Part shown: piece by piece, positions 5,881 to 14,063 of the stretch
Numbering within the stretch: position 1 is the first letter of the stretch
How the letters are laid out: each line of letters begins with the position of its first letter
Source: an uncultured Planctomycetaceae bacterium
GTDB lineage: Bacteria > Planctomycetota > Planctomycetia > Pirellulales > Pirellulaceae
Length of the DNA stretch: 17,195 bases
Assembly (NCBI GenBank): GCA_937967665.1
Contig: CALBSZ010000524.1
Span: forward strand, 1 to 17,195
Reading direction: 5' to 3'
Position numbers and translations under genes: made by a program
The notes under the pieces: generated by a model
What the model was told of the DNA's origin: nothing
Databases searched by the model: none
Seen by the model: the letters and a program-made list of their open reading frames with translations, nothing else

Positions 5881-7935
5881 ATGAGAGTATCGCGAGCGTT
5901 CATTCCGGCGGTTTTGTTCTGTGTGACCGCGAGCACGACGGTGGCGGACGTGCCGACGGCGGATCTGAGCGGTTTCCGTGAAACCGTAGCTCCGTTGTTC
6001 ACCAAGTATTGCCTGGACTGCCACGGCGCGGATTCGGCGGAGGGCGGACTATCGCTGCAGAGCATCGACCCGGACCTGCTCGGCGGCCAGCACTTCGAAA
6101 CCTGGCGCATGATTGACGAGCAGCTGCGTTTCGGAGATATGCCGCCCAAGGATGCGGATCAACCGACAGCGGACGAGCGCGCGGCGTTGCTCAAGTGGAT
6201 CCGGCAGGAGTTCTTGAAGACGCAACGGCCCGGTTTCGTCGCGGATGAAAAACTGTTGCTGCCCCAGTTCGGAAACTATGTCGACCATCAGTTCCTGTTT
6301 GGGCAGCGATTGCCTCGTGTCTACCCGGGCCCGCCCCGGATCTGGCGATTGCGTCCTGACATCTACGATTCGACGATGCCTCGCCTGGCGGAGAAGGTCA
6401 GCGGTCTGGCCAATGGCTTGAACGAAGCCGACGGCGCCGAATTCAAAGACTACGCAGCCAGCTATTTTTTGGACGAGGCTTCGACGGCGCCCCTGTTGGG
6501 AAATGCCAAGAAGATTGCGGAGCGCATGGTCGCACCGCAGTCCAAGGATCAGCTTTTCAAGAAGCTGGTAAGCGACACAGGGCCCCCTGACGCCGAGGCC
6601 GTCAACGCGGCGATCGACTTTGCCTTTCGTAAGACGCTGGGACGCGCCGCCACGGACGACGAACAGCAGCGATTCAAAGCCTTCTACGACCGGTCCGTCG
6701 AGGTCGGAGGCTATCAAATCGCGGCCAAGGCGCTGCTCGTCGCGGTGCTCATGCAGCCCGAGGTTCTCTTTCGCCAGGAGCTGGGTGATGGGAAACCGGA
6801 TGCATTCGGCCGCGTTCGGCTAGCGCAGAGTGAAATCGGCTTTGCCCTTTCGTACGCCTTTGCCGATATGCCTCTCAAGGAATTCGTTGCCGCCGCGGAA
6901 GCCGGAGAACTCGCCACTGCCGAACAGGTTGCCAGCCTTGTCCGCCAAAGACTCCAAGACGATTCGTTGCTGCAAGACAAGAACCCGCGAATCCTGCAAT
7001 TCTTTCGCGAGTATTTCAACTACCCGTTTGCCAACGAAGTGTTCAAGGACAAACCGGAAGGGGGCGATCATGACGCCGGTCGCCTGATCCGGGATCTGGA
7101 AACCAACATTCAAGACGTGCTGCGTGCCGATACGCAAGTGCTGGCAACGCTGTTGACCATGCGGCGTTACTACGTGGAGGCCGAATACAAGACGCCGAAA
7201 CGCGAGGAGACGAAGCTGGTCAGAACCGCGGACAATGGAAAGCGATCCTATTATCACACGGCGTACAATTTGCCGCTGGATTGGAAGTGGGGTCTGCATT
7301 TGCAGCCGGTTGCCTTTCGCGAAGACGAGCGCGCCGGGGTGCTGACGCATCCGGCCTGGCTGGCTGCGTGGTCGGGTAATTTTGACAATCATCCCGTGCA
7401 GCGCGGCAAATGGGTCCGCACCCATCTGCTCGGCGGCACCGTGCCGGATGTGCCCATCGGCGTCGACGCGCGCGTCCCTGAGAAAGCACATACGACGTTT
7501 CGCGATCGTCTGGAAATCGCCACGAGCGCGTCGGAGTGCTGGCGGTGTCACAAGAAAATGGATCCACTGGGAGTCGTCTTCGAACGCTACGACCATTACG
7601 GCCGCTATCAGAGACTGGATGCAGGGCAGCCCGTCGACGCCAGCGGCGTCATCACACGCACGGGCATCCCGGAGCTCGACGGACGAACAGTCAGCGGGCC
7701 GACCGAAATGATGGAACTGCTGGCCAAGTCGGAGTATGTCGAACAGGTGTTTGTCCGGCACGTGTTCCGCTACTTCATGGGACGCAATGAAACGCTCGGA
7801 GACGCGAACACGTTGCAGGACGCGTATCGGGCTTATCGAGACAACGATGGCAGTTTCCGCGAACTGGTCGTCTCGCTGCTCAGTTCCGATTCTTTCTTGA
7901 TGAGGCAGTTGTCGCACGCGGAGCCGCAAAAGTGA
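5881..7935 (+). CDS. Exported PSCyt1/DUF1592/DUF1588/DUF1585 cytochrome-type protein
   Basis: This 684-residue protein has a Sec-type signal peptide (about 1-22). An N-terminal planctomycete cytochrome-c domain has haem motif CLDCH (44-48) and a likely axial Met in GDMPPK (86-90). A DUF1592-type stretch (about 245-370, 'FRKTLGRAATDDEQQRFKAF', 'LMQPEVLFR') follows. The DUF1588 region has 'DNHPVQRGKWVRTHLLGG', then a second CWRCH (553-557) followed by KKMDPLG. A DUF1585 tail carries 'FVRHVFRYFMGRNE'. Proteins of this class are numerous in planctomycetes and occur beside DUF1552 genes. They are presumed periplasmic or surface proteins linked to polymer degradation, but no reaction is proven. It is shorter than many family members, and the DUF1587/DUF1595 parts are not obvious. 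It heads the cluster that ends at 10759. Confidence 0.88.
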   Translation: MRVSRAFIPAVLFCVTASTTVADVPTADLSGFRETVAPLFTKYCLDCHGADSAEGGLSLQSIDPDLLGGQHFETWRMIDEQLRFGDMPPKDADQPTADERAALLKWIRQEFLKTQRPGFVADEKLLLPQFGNYVDHQFLFGQRLPRVYPGPPRIWRLRPDIYDSTMPRLAEKVSGLANGLNEADGAEFKDYAASYFLDEASTAPLLGNAKKIAERMVAPQSKDQLFKKLVSDTGPPDAEAVNAAIDFAFRKTLGRAATDDEQQRFKAFYDRSVEVGGYQIAAKALLVAVLMQPEVLFRQELGDGKPDAFGRVRLAQSEIGFALSYAFADMPLKEFVAAAEAGELATAEQVASLVRQRLQDDSLLQDKNPRILQFFREYFNYPFANEVFKDKPEGGDHDAGRLIRDLETNIQDVLRADTQVLATLLTMRRYYVEAEYKTPKREETKLVRTADNGKRSYYHTAYNLPLDWKWGLHLQPVAFREDERAGVLTHPAWLAAWSGNFDNHPVQRGKWVRTHLLGGTVPDVPIGVDARVPEKAHTTFRDRLEIATSASECWRCHKKMDPLGVVFERYDHYGRYQRLDAGQPVDASGVITRTGIPELDGRTVSGPTEMMELLAKSEYVEQVFVRHVFRYFMGRNETLGDANTLQDAYRAYRDNDGSFRELVVSLLSSDSFLMRQLSHAEPQK

Positions 7936-8036
7936 AGTCAGCACGATCACAACAAATACCTGGAAGGCGGCATCGCAGGCAATGCACCTGCAAGTCGTAC
8001 TCCTCGGGCAACTACCTGCTTCTATTTCGCTCCTTG

Positions 8037-9359
8037 ATGCATCGGCTGCCGAGCTGGATTGTGCTTTGTTGTTTGGTCCATGTGACGTGCGCGCTGCCGG
8101 CGACAGCCGAATACCGCCGAGCGCTGTTGATCGACAACAACCGCTATGACGGCCAGCAGCAGGCGGTTGCGGCGGAAGGGCTGGAGAGCGTCGTCGAGCG
8201 TCTGGAGAAGTTGGGATTCCAGTGCCACGTGTTGACAAACCTGGCGAACGAATACGCGTTCCGCGACGCCATTGAAAAGTTTGCAGAACGTACGCCAACG
8301 CGGTCCACAGCGCTGCTCTACTATCGCGGTCGACTGGCTGACGGGCCGGGTTTGCTGGCGGTGGATGGGCGAGGGAAATATGCGATCGACCGCGTATTGC
8401 AGGCGTTGAGTGACAAGGGCGGCAGTGCTCAGAGCCACCTGTTCCTGGAGGTGCCGGAAGCGTCGCCGTTGAGAATGGAATCACCGCCGGACTGTCGCGT
8501 TTACGTCGGCGACACAGCGGCCCTGCGGAAGACGTTGAATGGCGCGGACGGCCTGGTTGCGTCGTTGCAGGGCAACGCGTCCGTCGCGGTCAGTCTTCCG
8601 GAAAAGTTTATCGCAGGCCAGCAGCCCGGAGACGAATGGGTGAACGATCTGGGCATCGTGTTCTGCTGGTGCCCGCCGGGGCGTTATCTTGCCGGCAGTC
8701 CGCCAGGGACTCCCGGACGCTACCCCGACGAAGATCAGCATGAAGTCGTATTCAAGGACGGCTTTTGGCTATCGAAGTACGAGCTGGCGCACAGCCAGGT
8801 GGTGGCGGGACGCCGGCCGGGCCACGATACGCTTGCTCGCCACAAGCTGGAGCCGTCGACAATGATCAATCACGACGACGCCAGGGCGATGACACGCAAG
8901 TTCACAGCCAGCGAACGGCAGGCAGGCCGCTTGCCGGACGATTGGGAGTATTCGCTGCCAACGGAAGAGCAATGGGAATACGCGGCCCGCGCGGGGACGA
9001 CGACGCGCTTCTACTTCGGCGACGAGATGGATTTGTTGCCGCGCCACGCCAACTTCGCCGACAAGACCTACTATGACAGTAAGGACGTTTATTCGAATTC
9101 GGCACACCGGACGCTCGATGACGCCACTTTGAAGCTGGCAAAAGTCGGTTCGTACGAAGCGAATCCGTGGGGCTTTCATGACATGTACGGCAACGTAGCC
9201 GAATGGTGCATCGACGGCGCGACTCGGGGCGGCAGCTGGGCGAGCGTGCCGGAAAACTGCCGCAGCGCCTACCGTGATTACTACAGCAGCCGGAATCAGC
9301 AACCGTTCATTGGCTACCGGCTGATCATTCAGAAGACAAACGCCGTCACCAGGAAATAA
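8037..9359 (+). CDS. Exported caspase-like domain fused to FGE-sulfatase (SUMF1-like) domain; caspase active site degenerate
   Basis: The protein has 440 residues from ATG 8037, which gives a signal peptide (MHRLPSWIVLCCLVHVTCAL, cut near ATA). The frame is open back to a GTG at 7932 that overlaps the PSCyt stop, but those 35 residues are not signal-like. Residues 26-150 follow the bacterial caspase (C14) pattern: 'YRRALLIDNNRYDG', 'LEKLGFQCHVLTNL', 'FRDAIEKFAERTPTRSTALL'. Where active enzymes have YxSGHG it reads YYRGRL (95-100), and where DxC is expected it reads LFLEVPEAS, so catalytic His and Cys appear lost. Residues about 198-431 are FGE-sulfatase-like ('PTEEQWEYAARAGTTTRF', 'WGFHDMYGNVAEW', 'RGGSW', 'CRSAYRDYY', 'IGYRL'). 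Of the two cysteines of true formylglycine-generating enzymes only C408 is near that region, so enzyme activity is doubtful. It may be a binding or scaffold protein. It lies 101 nt after the PSCyt gene and 20 nt before the DUF1552 gene. Confidence 0.78.
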   Translation: MHRLPSWIVLCCLVHVTCALPATAEYRRALLIDNNRYDGQQQAVAAEGLESVVERLEKLGFQCHVLTNLANEYAFRDAIEKFAERTPTRSTALLYYRGRLADGPGLLAVDGRGKYAIDRVLQALSDKGGSAQSHLFLEVPEASPLRMESPPDCRVYVGDTAALRKTLNGADGLVASLQGNASVAVSLPEKFIAGQQPGDEWVNDLGIVFCWCPPGRYLAGSPPGTPGRYPDEDQHEVVFKDGFWLSKYELAHSQVVAGRRPGHDTLARHKLEPSTMINHDDARAMTRKFTASERQAGRLPDDWEYSLPTEEQWEYAARAGTTTRFYFGDEMDLLPRHANFADKTYYDSKDVYSNSAHRTLDDATLKLAKVGSYEANPWGFHDMYGNVAEWCIDGATRGGSWASVPENCRSAYRDYYSSRNQQPFIGYRLIIQKTNAVTRK

Positions 9360-9379
9360 ATTCGAAGGAAACCACGACC

Positions 9380-10759
9380 ATGTTGAATCGACGTACATTT
9401 TTTCGGGGTGTCACGCTTGGCGTCGGAGGACTGTACCTGGCGCCGTTCATTCGTCAATTGGAAGCGTCGGCTCCCAAACCGGCGCGAGTGCTGTTCTTCG
9501 TGCAGGGGAACGGGATTTATCCGGCGGAAACGCAGCCGGAGGGAATCGAGTTGCCGAGAAATCCGGCGACACTGGAAGACCGTGCGCTGGCCGATCACCA
9601 ACTGGCCTTCAGCTTGGAGCCGCTGCAGCCGTTCGTCGAAAAGGTGACAATGATTCATGGCTTGTCGGGCCGGATCGCGCGGGGCAGCCACAATTCAGGA
9701 TTCGCCGCGCTGGGCTGTTGGCCGTTTGGAAAAAAGGACTACGGCGAAACCGCAGACGCCGCGATCGCGCGGAATCTGGGAGGGATCTACCGGCACGTTG
9801 GGCTCGGCGCTTCTAATGAGGCTTCGTCGTTGACGTACAATCTCACCTCCGCGGGCAAGGGAAAGGCCTTGCCCACGATCCTCAATCCCGTGGTAGCGCA
9901 TGGCCAGTATTTCGCGGCGGGTGCCAGCGGCGCCGCGCGCAAGCAATTCGATGTCGATGCCAACCTGCTCGATTTCATGTCGGACGACGTGAAACGCATG
10001 ACCACCAGGCTCGATGGTTCAGAACGAGCCAAGTTGGAACGCTACCTGGAAGCGTTCGAGGCGATGAGCGGTCGGCAAAGCAAACTTGCGGGCATGGCGG
10101 AACGGATTGCGCAGGCCGCGCCGCAGATCGATCCCAAGGTCGGCCAGATTGTCGATACGAAGACCGGGCCGACCGGGGTGTTCGATCGTTTAGAAGCCCA
10201 GTTCGACGTGGCGGCCGGAACGCTCATCGCCGGACTTACCAACACCGTTACCGTTTCCGCCGGCGCGGGTCCCGACAAGATCGGCTTGAGCTGCATGGCC
10301 AGTGAAGTGGGCAAGGGAAACGGCTATATCGGCTCCCACGGTATTGGGCATGGAGGCAGCGCCGCTGGCATGACGGCTGCCGAATGCCATGCGCTGATCC
10401 GACGCAAGTGTCTGGAAAAGCTGGCAAAGTTCGTCCAGACGTTGGAGTCGATCCCGGAAGGCGACGGCACGATGATGGACAATACGCTGGTCGTCTATAT
10501 GTCCGATTCGGCCGAAGGGCATCATCCCGTCTGCTACGAATGGCCATTTGTCCTTATCGGGGACTTGGGCGGCCGCTTGAAACTCGGCAATCGATACCTG
10601 CGTTATCCCTGGTATGGAAATACGGGACATCGCACGGTCGCCAATCTTTACATTTCACTGCTGCATGCCGTTGGCGAACATTGCGAGACCTTTGGAATCA
10701 AGGATTCCGCGATCCTGGATCTCAACCAAGAAGGTCCGTTGGCGGAGATCATGGTTTAG
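9380..10759 (+). CDS. Tat-exported DUF1552 protein
   Basis: This 459-residue protein has an N-terminal twin-arginine-type signal (MLNRRTFFRGVTLGVGG), indicating Tat export. The rest matches DUF1552: 'ARVLFFVQGNGIYP', 'MIHGLSGRIARGSHNSGFAALG', 'SHGIGHGG', 'MDNTLVVYMSDSAEGHHP'. The latter His/Asp-rich stretches resemble metal-binding parts of the related DUF1501/sulfatase-like fold. AAGGAA at 9365-9370 lies 9 nt before the ATG. It follows the caspase/FGE gene by 20 nt and so is probably cotranscribed. DUF1552 genes normally partner PSCyt/DUF1592 genes, as here, but their biochemical job is unproven. Confidence 0.88.
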   Translation: MLNRRTFFRGVTLGVGGLYLAPFIRQLEASAPKPARVLFFVQGNGIYPAETQPEGIELPRNPATLEDRALADHQLAFSLEPLQPFVEKVTMIHGLSGRIARGSHNSGFAALGCWPFGKKDYGETADAAIARNLGGIYRHVGLGASNEASSLTYNLTSAGKGKALPTILNPVVAHGQYFAAGASGAARKQFDVDANLLDFMSDDVKRMTTRLDGSERAKLERYLEAFEAMSGRQSKLAGMAERIAQAAPQIDPKVGQIVDTKTGPTGVFDRLEAQFDVAAGTLIAGLTNTVTVSAGAGPDKIGLSCMASEVGKGNGYIGSHGIGHGGSAAGMTAAECHALIRRKCLEKLAKFVQTLESIPEGDGTMMDNTLVVYMSDSAEGHHPVCYEWPFVLIGDLGGRLKLGNRYLRYPWYGNTGHRTVANLYISLLHAVGEHCETFGIKDSAILDLNQEGPLAEIMV

Positions 10760-10761
10760 CC

Positions 10762-10793
10762 ACGGTTGCGGTCCGGCACGCTCCGCGTGCCGG
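10762..10793. repeat. First copy of a 32-nt direct repeat with perfect hairpin
   Basis: The copy begins ACGGTTGCGG. It contains a perfect 11-bp stem: GTCCGGCACGC (10771-10781), loop TCC, GCGTGCCGGAC (10785-10795). It lies 12 nt after the DUF1552 stop. It could act as a transcript end or stabiliser, but no T tract follows. Copy two is at 10935-10966, with 29 of 32 positions the same. Confidence 0.8.
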
Positions 10794-10842
10794 ACTCCAA
10801 TATTCGCGCCGGATACACTTGCTTGCGCTGCGTGCTTGTATT

Positions 10843-10860
10843 CTTGCGGATTTCCGCAAG
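10843..10860. repeat. Small perfect hairpin
   Basis: CTTGCGGA (10843-10850) and TCCGCAAG (10853-10860) are exact reverse complements separated by TT. It lies between the two larger hairpins. Confidence 0.6.
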
Positions 10861-10911
10861 CTTGGCGCTGTCCAACTGGGCATTGATTCTTCGGATTTGG
10901 ACAGCCAGTGT

Positions 10912-10968
10912 TCCCGGCATGCCGAGCATGCCCTACGGTTGCGGTAGGGCACGCTCTGCGTGCCGGGA
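10912..10968. repeat. Long 25-bp inverted repeat carrying the second direct-repeat copy
   Basis: The left arm (10912-10936) and right arm (10944-10968) are reverse complements at 22 of 25 positions around a 7-nt loop, GGTTGCG. The right arm holds the inner GGCACGC-TCT-GCGTGCC hairpin, and the second direct-repeat copy spans 10935-10966. Alternative folds, one long stem or a short inner hairpin, are therefore possible. This looks like an intergenic REP-like element rather than coding sequence, and it argues against starting the next gene at 10766. Confidence 0.75.
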
Positions 10969-11077
10969 TTCAACCAGCAGCAATCCCGCTCGTGGAACGC
11001 TGTTTGCTCGTACTGCATGCCCGCGACGCAGTTCGAGTTTCTGCTCGCATAACCAGTACGATTGCTACGTGACGCGC

Positions 11078-11083
11078 GAGAGG
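11078..11083 (+). promoter_or_regulatory. Ribosome binding site for the TMTC-like gene
   Basis: GAGAGG lies 3 nt before ATG 11087 and 6 nt before ATG 11090. Either may be the start, and the spacing favours 11090. Both exclude the upstream ATG at 10766. Confidence 0.55.
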
Positions 11084-11086
11084 TTG

Positions 11087-13222
11087 ATGATGGCGGTTGC
11101 GGATGTTGCGAAAAGGAAACGGCAGGGCAGTATCGCCGTGTTCCTGGTCGTGCTGTGCCTGGCGGCGTTTTACAGCAGCATCAATGGCGCGTTCGTCTTC
11201 GATGATGCGAACGCCCTCAGCCGAATTGACGGCTTGTCGCTCTGGCCGAGCGACTATGCGGCTCTTGATCGCCCGCTGCTCTATTGGACGTTGAAGCTGA
11301 ATCATGCGATCGGCGGGAAGGTCACCTTTGGCTATCATCTGCTGAATACCTGCATCCATCTTGCCGCGGGACTGGTGTTGTTCGACCTGGTGCGCAGGGT
11401 GCTGGCGGAGACCTCGTGTTTTCGCTCCCAGGCTCGCTGGCTGGCAGGCGCCAGTGCTGCGATCTGGCTGGTGCATCCGCTGCAGACGCAGGCTGTTGTC
11501 TATATCGTGCAGCGTTGTGAGTCGCTCATGGGTTTGTGTTTTCTGCTGGTGCTGTACTGCACGCTGCGTGGTTCGCGCTCGGCGCGTAGCGGATCATGCT
11601 CGGCGCATAGCAGTGCGTGGTATGTTCTTGCGGTGCTGTCGCTGTTCTTTGGCTTGGCCAGCAAGGAAGTTGCCGCCATGGCGCCACTGGTTCTGCTGCT
11701 TTTCGACCGCGTATTCTTGAGCGCCTCGTGGCGGGAAGTTGTCCGCCGCCGCTGGCATCTGTATGCAGCCATGTTGTTACCGATGGCTTGGGGGGCGATC
11801 TACATTGCCAGGAATCTCTTCAGCGGTGGTTCGATGGGTTTCGGCTACGAAGGGCTTAGCGCCGTCGAGTACTTGCGGACGCAACCAGGTGTGATCTTGT
11901 ACTACCTGCGCCAAGCTGTCTGGCCGAGCCAGCTTTGCATCGATCTGTACTGGCCCGTCGAGAACCACGCCGGCACGATACTTTGGACCTCGGCGATTGT
12001 CGTCGCGTTACTGTCGACGAGTTTCGCTTTGTTTTGGAAGCATCCGGGCGTCGCCTTCCTGGCTACCAGTTTCTTTATTGTCCTGGCGCCCACCAGTAGT
12101 ATTGTGCCCATCAAGGATATGGCGCAGGAACATCGGATGTACTTGCCGCTGGCGTGTCTTGTGATCCTGGCTGTCCTGGGTGTATCGCGAGTTCTTAACG
12201 CGTTGGCGACTCGCCTACGTCTTCCAGATCGCGAACACGCCGTGTGTGCGGCGTCGATCACGGCAATTCTGTTGACCGCCCTCTCGGTACGGACGGTATT
12301 CCGCAATGCCGACTACGATTCGAAAATTTCCCTCTGGCAACAGACGGTGAAGGTCTGTCCCGGCAACCCGCGGGCGCACGGCAATCTGGCGGTCGCACTC
12401 GACGCGGCGAAGCGGCTGGACAAGGCCATCCTGCATTGCCGTCGGGCACTGGAAGTCTCGCCGGTTCGTGATCCCGCCTTCGCGCGGAGGCACCAGCGAC
12501 TTGCCGCGCTGCTGGCGAAACGCGGCGATCTGGCGGAAGCCGAAGTTTACTGCCGCCGCGCGATCGCACTGGAACCGGGAAACGCACGCTTTCGTCAGGA
12601 TCTCGGCGTGATTCTCGAAGAGCAAGGTCGGTTTGCCGAAGCGGAGCTTTGTTTTCGCGAGGCCCTGAAGATCGCTCCAAACGACCCTTGGACGCGCACC
12701 AACCTGGCTCGGCTGCTAACGAAGGTGGACCGAGTGGAAGAAGCTTTACCGCTCTTGCAACAAGCGTTGAAGCAGTCGCCTTCCGAAATACTCACCTTTC
12801 GAGGTCTCGCTGAGGCTTACGAGGCCCGCGGGCAATCGGCCAAGGCGGTTGCCACGCTCCGCGAAGCGCGGAGGCTGCGGCCTCAGTCGGCTCGAGTCAA
12901 TCATGATTTGGCCCGGATCCTGGCAACGTCGACCGACAGCGAAGTGCGGGACGGAAAGCTCGCGCTGCAGTTGGCACTGGGCGTCTGTGAGCGCATGAAA
13001 GGCCGGCCGCAAGAGGAACGGGCCCTGGATACGTTGGTACTGTGCTTTGCGGAAAATGGCAGGTTTGCCGAAGCTATCGACGTTGCCCATCAGGCGATCG
13101 CCTTGGCCCGCCTGGCACGAGATAGCGACCTGGTCGCGGACCTCGAAGCACGCCGCGAAATGTACCGCGACGTACAGTCGTTTCAGGAATTCCGGACAAA
13201 CCACCGCACCGCCGGCGGTTAA
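11087..13222 (+). CDS. TMTC-like polytopic membrane protein with C-terminal TPRs (putative GT-C glycosyltransferase)
   Basis: The protein has 711 residues. About ten hydrophobic segments occupy 15-405; TPR units then run from about 428 to 690 ('HGNLAVALDAAKRLDKAILHCRRAL', 'GDLAEAEVYCRRAI', 'GRFAEAELCFREAL'). Three features match TMTC-type proteins, O-mannosyltransferase-like GT-C enzymes: FVFDD in the first loop (36-40), HPLQTQAVVYIVQR (130-143, compare HPIHTEAV..), and EHRMYLPL (348-355, compare ER.LYLPS). The acidic pair D39/D40 is where GT-C enzymes hold a catalytic acid. It probably sits in the inner membrane and transfers a sugar from a lipid carrier to exported proteins, an inference by family only. 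The frame stays open upstream to 10766, but that part crosses hairpin repeats, so the start is placed at 11087. DUF1990 follows 61 nt later. Confidence 0.75.
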   Translation: MMAVADVAKRKRQGSIAVFLVVLCLAAFYSSINGAFVFDDANALSRIDGLSLWPSDYAALDRPLLYWTLKLNHAIGGKVTFGYHLLNTCIHLAAGLVLFDLVRRVLAETSCFRSQARWLAGASAAIWLVHPLQTQAVVYIVQRCESLMGLCFLLVLYCTLRGSRSARSGSCSAHSSAWYVLAVLSLFFGLASKEVAAMAPLVLLLFDRVFLSASWREVVRRRWHLYAAMLLPMAWGAIYIARNLFSGGSMGFGYEGLSAVEYLRTQPGVILYYLRQAVWPSQLCIDLYWPVENHAGTILWTSAIVVALLSTSFALFWKHPGVAFLATSFFIVLAPTSSIVPIKDMAQEHRMYLPLACLVILAVLGVSRVLNALATRLRLPDREHAVCAASITAILLTALSVRTVFRNADYDSKISLWQQTVKVCPGNPRAHGNLAVALDAAKRLDKAILHCRRALEVSPVRDPAFARRHQRLAALLAKRGDLAEAEVYCRRAIALEPGNARFRQDLGVILEEQGRFAEAELCFREALKIAPNDPWTRTNLARLLTKVDRVEEALPLLQQALKQSPSEILTFRGLAEAYEARGQSAKAVATLREARRLRPQSARVNHDLARILATSTDSEVRDGKLALQLALGVCERMKGRPQEERALDTLVLCFAENGRFAEAIDVAHQAIALARLARDSDLVADLEARREMYRDVQSFQEFRTNHRTAGG

Positions 13223-13283
13223 TCCCGCTCGCCGTTATCGGTTCCCTGAACGTACACTCAGAGACAGGAATCGAGATACCGCC

Positions 13284-13895
13284 ATGTTTACGCTTACACG
13301 CCCGACCGAGGCCGAAATCATCGGCCATCTCATCGCCCAGAAGCAGTGTTCCTTCTCGTACGCCGATCCAGGCATGACGCGGGACGGCTCGTGTCCCGCG
13401 GGGTTTCAGTGCGACCGGCATCGAGTCTTATTGGGGCACGGTCGAGATGTTTTCGAGGCCGCTCGGGACGCCGTTCGCGAATGGAAGATGTTCCCGACCG
13501 AAATGGCGACGCTCTATTGGCCGGATCGCCCTATCGAAGTCGGCACGATCGTCGATGTCCAGTTCCGCGCGGGCATGTTCTGGTCCATCAATCCCGCTCG
13601 CATCGTCTACACGATGGACGAGACGCTCGAGGATCGAGTTCGGTTTGGTTTCGCCTACGGTACGTTGCCTGACCATTTGGAACGCGGCGAAGAGCGGTTT
13701 CAGGTGGAATGGCATCGCCACGACGATAGCGTCTGGTACGATCTGCTGGCCGCGTCACGCCCCAATCACGCCTTGGCCTACGTGGGATATCCCATCGTTC
13801 GCATCCAGCAGCGACGATTTCGACAGCTTTCCGGCAAATCGATGCAAGCTGCCGTGGCGGCGGTGTCGGCCCGCAGCGCGGTCGCCATCTGCTGA
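13284..13895 (+). CDS. DUF1990 (UPF0548) family protein
   Basis: The protein has 203 residues, close to the family size. The characteristic run is visible: 'CSFSYADPGMTRDG', 'CDRHRVLLGHGRDVFEAARDA', 'WKMFP', 'VRFGFAYGTLPDHLERGEERF', 'VEWHRHDDSVWYDLLAASRP', then 'YPIVRIQQRRF'. The family occurs in bacteria and plants and has no established function. No signal peptide or membrane segment is seen. The open frame extends back to 13047 inside the TMTC-like gene, but family similarity begins only after ATG 13284. It probably shares a transcript with the gene before it. Confidence 0.85.
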   Translation: MFTLTRPTEAEIIGHLIAQKQCSFSYADPGMTRDGSCPAGFQCDRHRVLLGHGRDVFEAARDAVREWKMFPTEMATLYWPDRPIEVGTIVDVQFRAGMFWSINPARIVYTMDETLEDRVRFGFAYGTLPDHLERGEERFQVEWHRHDDSVWYDLLAASRPNHALAYVGYPIVRIQQRRFRQLSGKSMQAAVAAVSARSAVAIC

Positions 13896-14063
13896 ACTCG
13901 CGGGAAGATGCCGAATCGAATAAGGCTGCCGAGTGACCGCAACACGATTGCAAATGACGATGACTTCCTGCGTCACGCTCGGGTCCCATGGTAGAATTCT
14001 CGCGGATGCCCGCAGCTCGAAGCATCATGTTTCCGCGGGGATATTGTCGACACCTTTGGGCCT

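Noticed and set aside
6820..8484. 554-codon antisense frame across the PSCyt and caspase/FGE genes
   Set aside because: It is the complement of two well-supported sense genes, with no family match or ribosome binding site.
10766..11086. N-terminal extension of the TMTC-like gene to an ATG at 10766
   Set aside because: The extra residues are translated from the hairpin/direct-repeat region, lack TMTC similarity, and a GAGAGG lies before the ATGs at 11087/11090.
13047..13283. Extension of the DUF1990 gene back into the TMTC-like gene
   Set aside because: It overlaps the TPR coding region in another frame, and DUF1990 similarity begins after ATG 13284.
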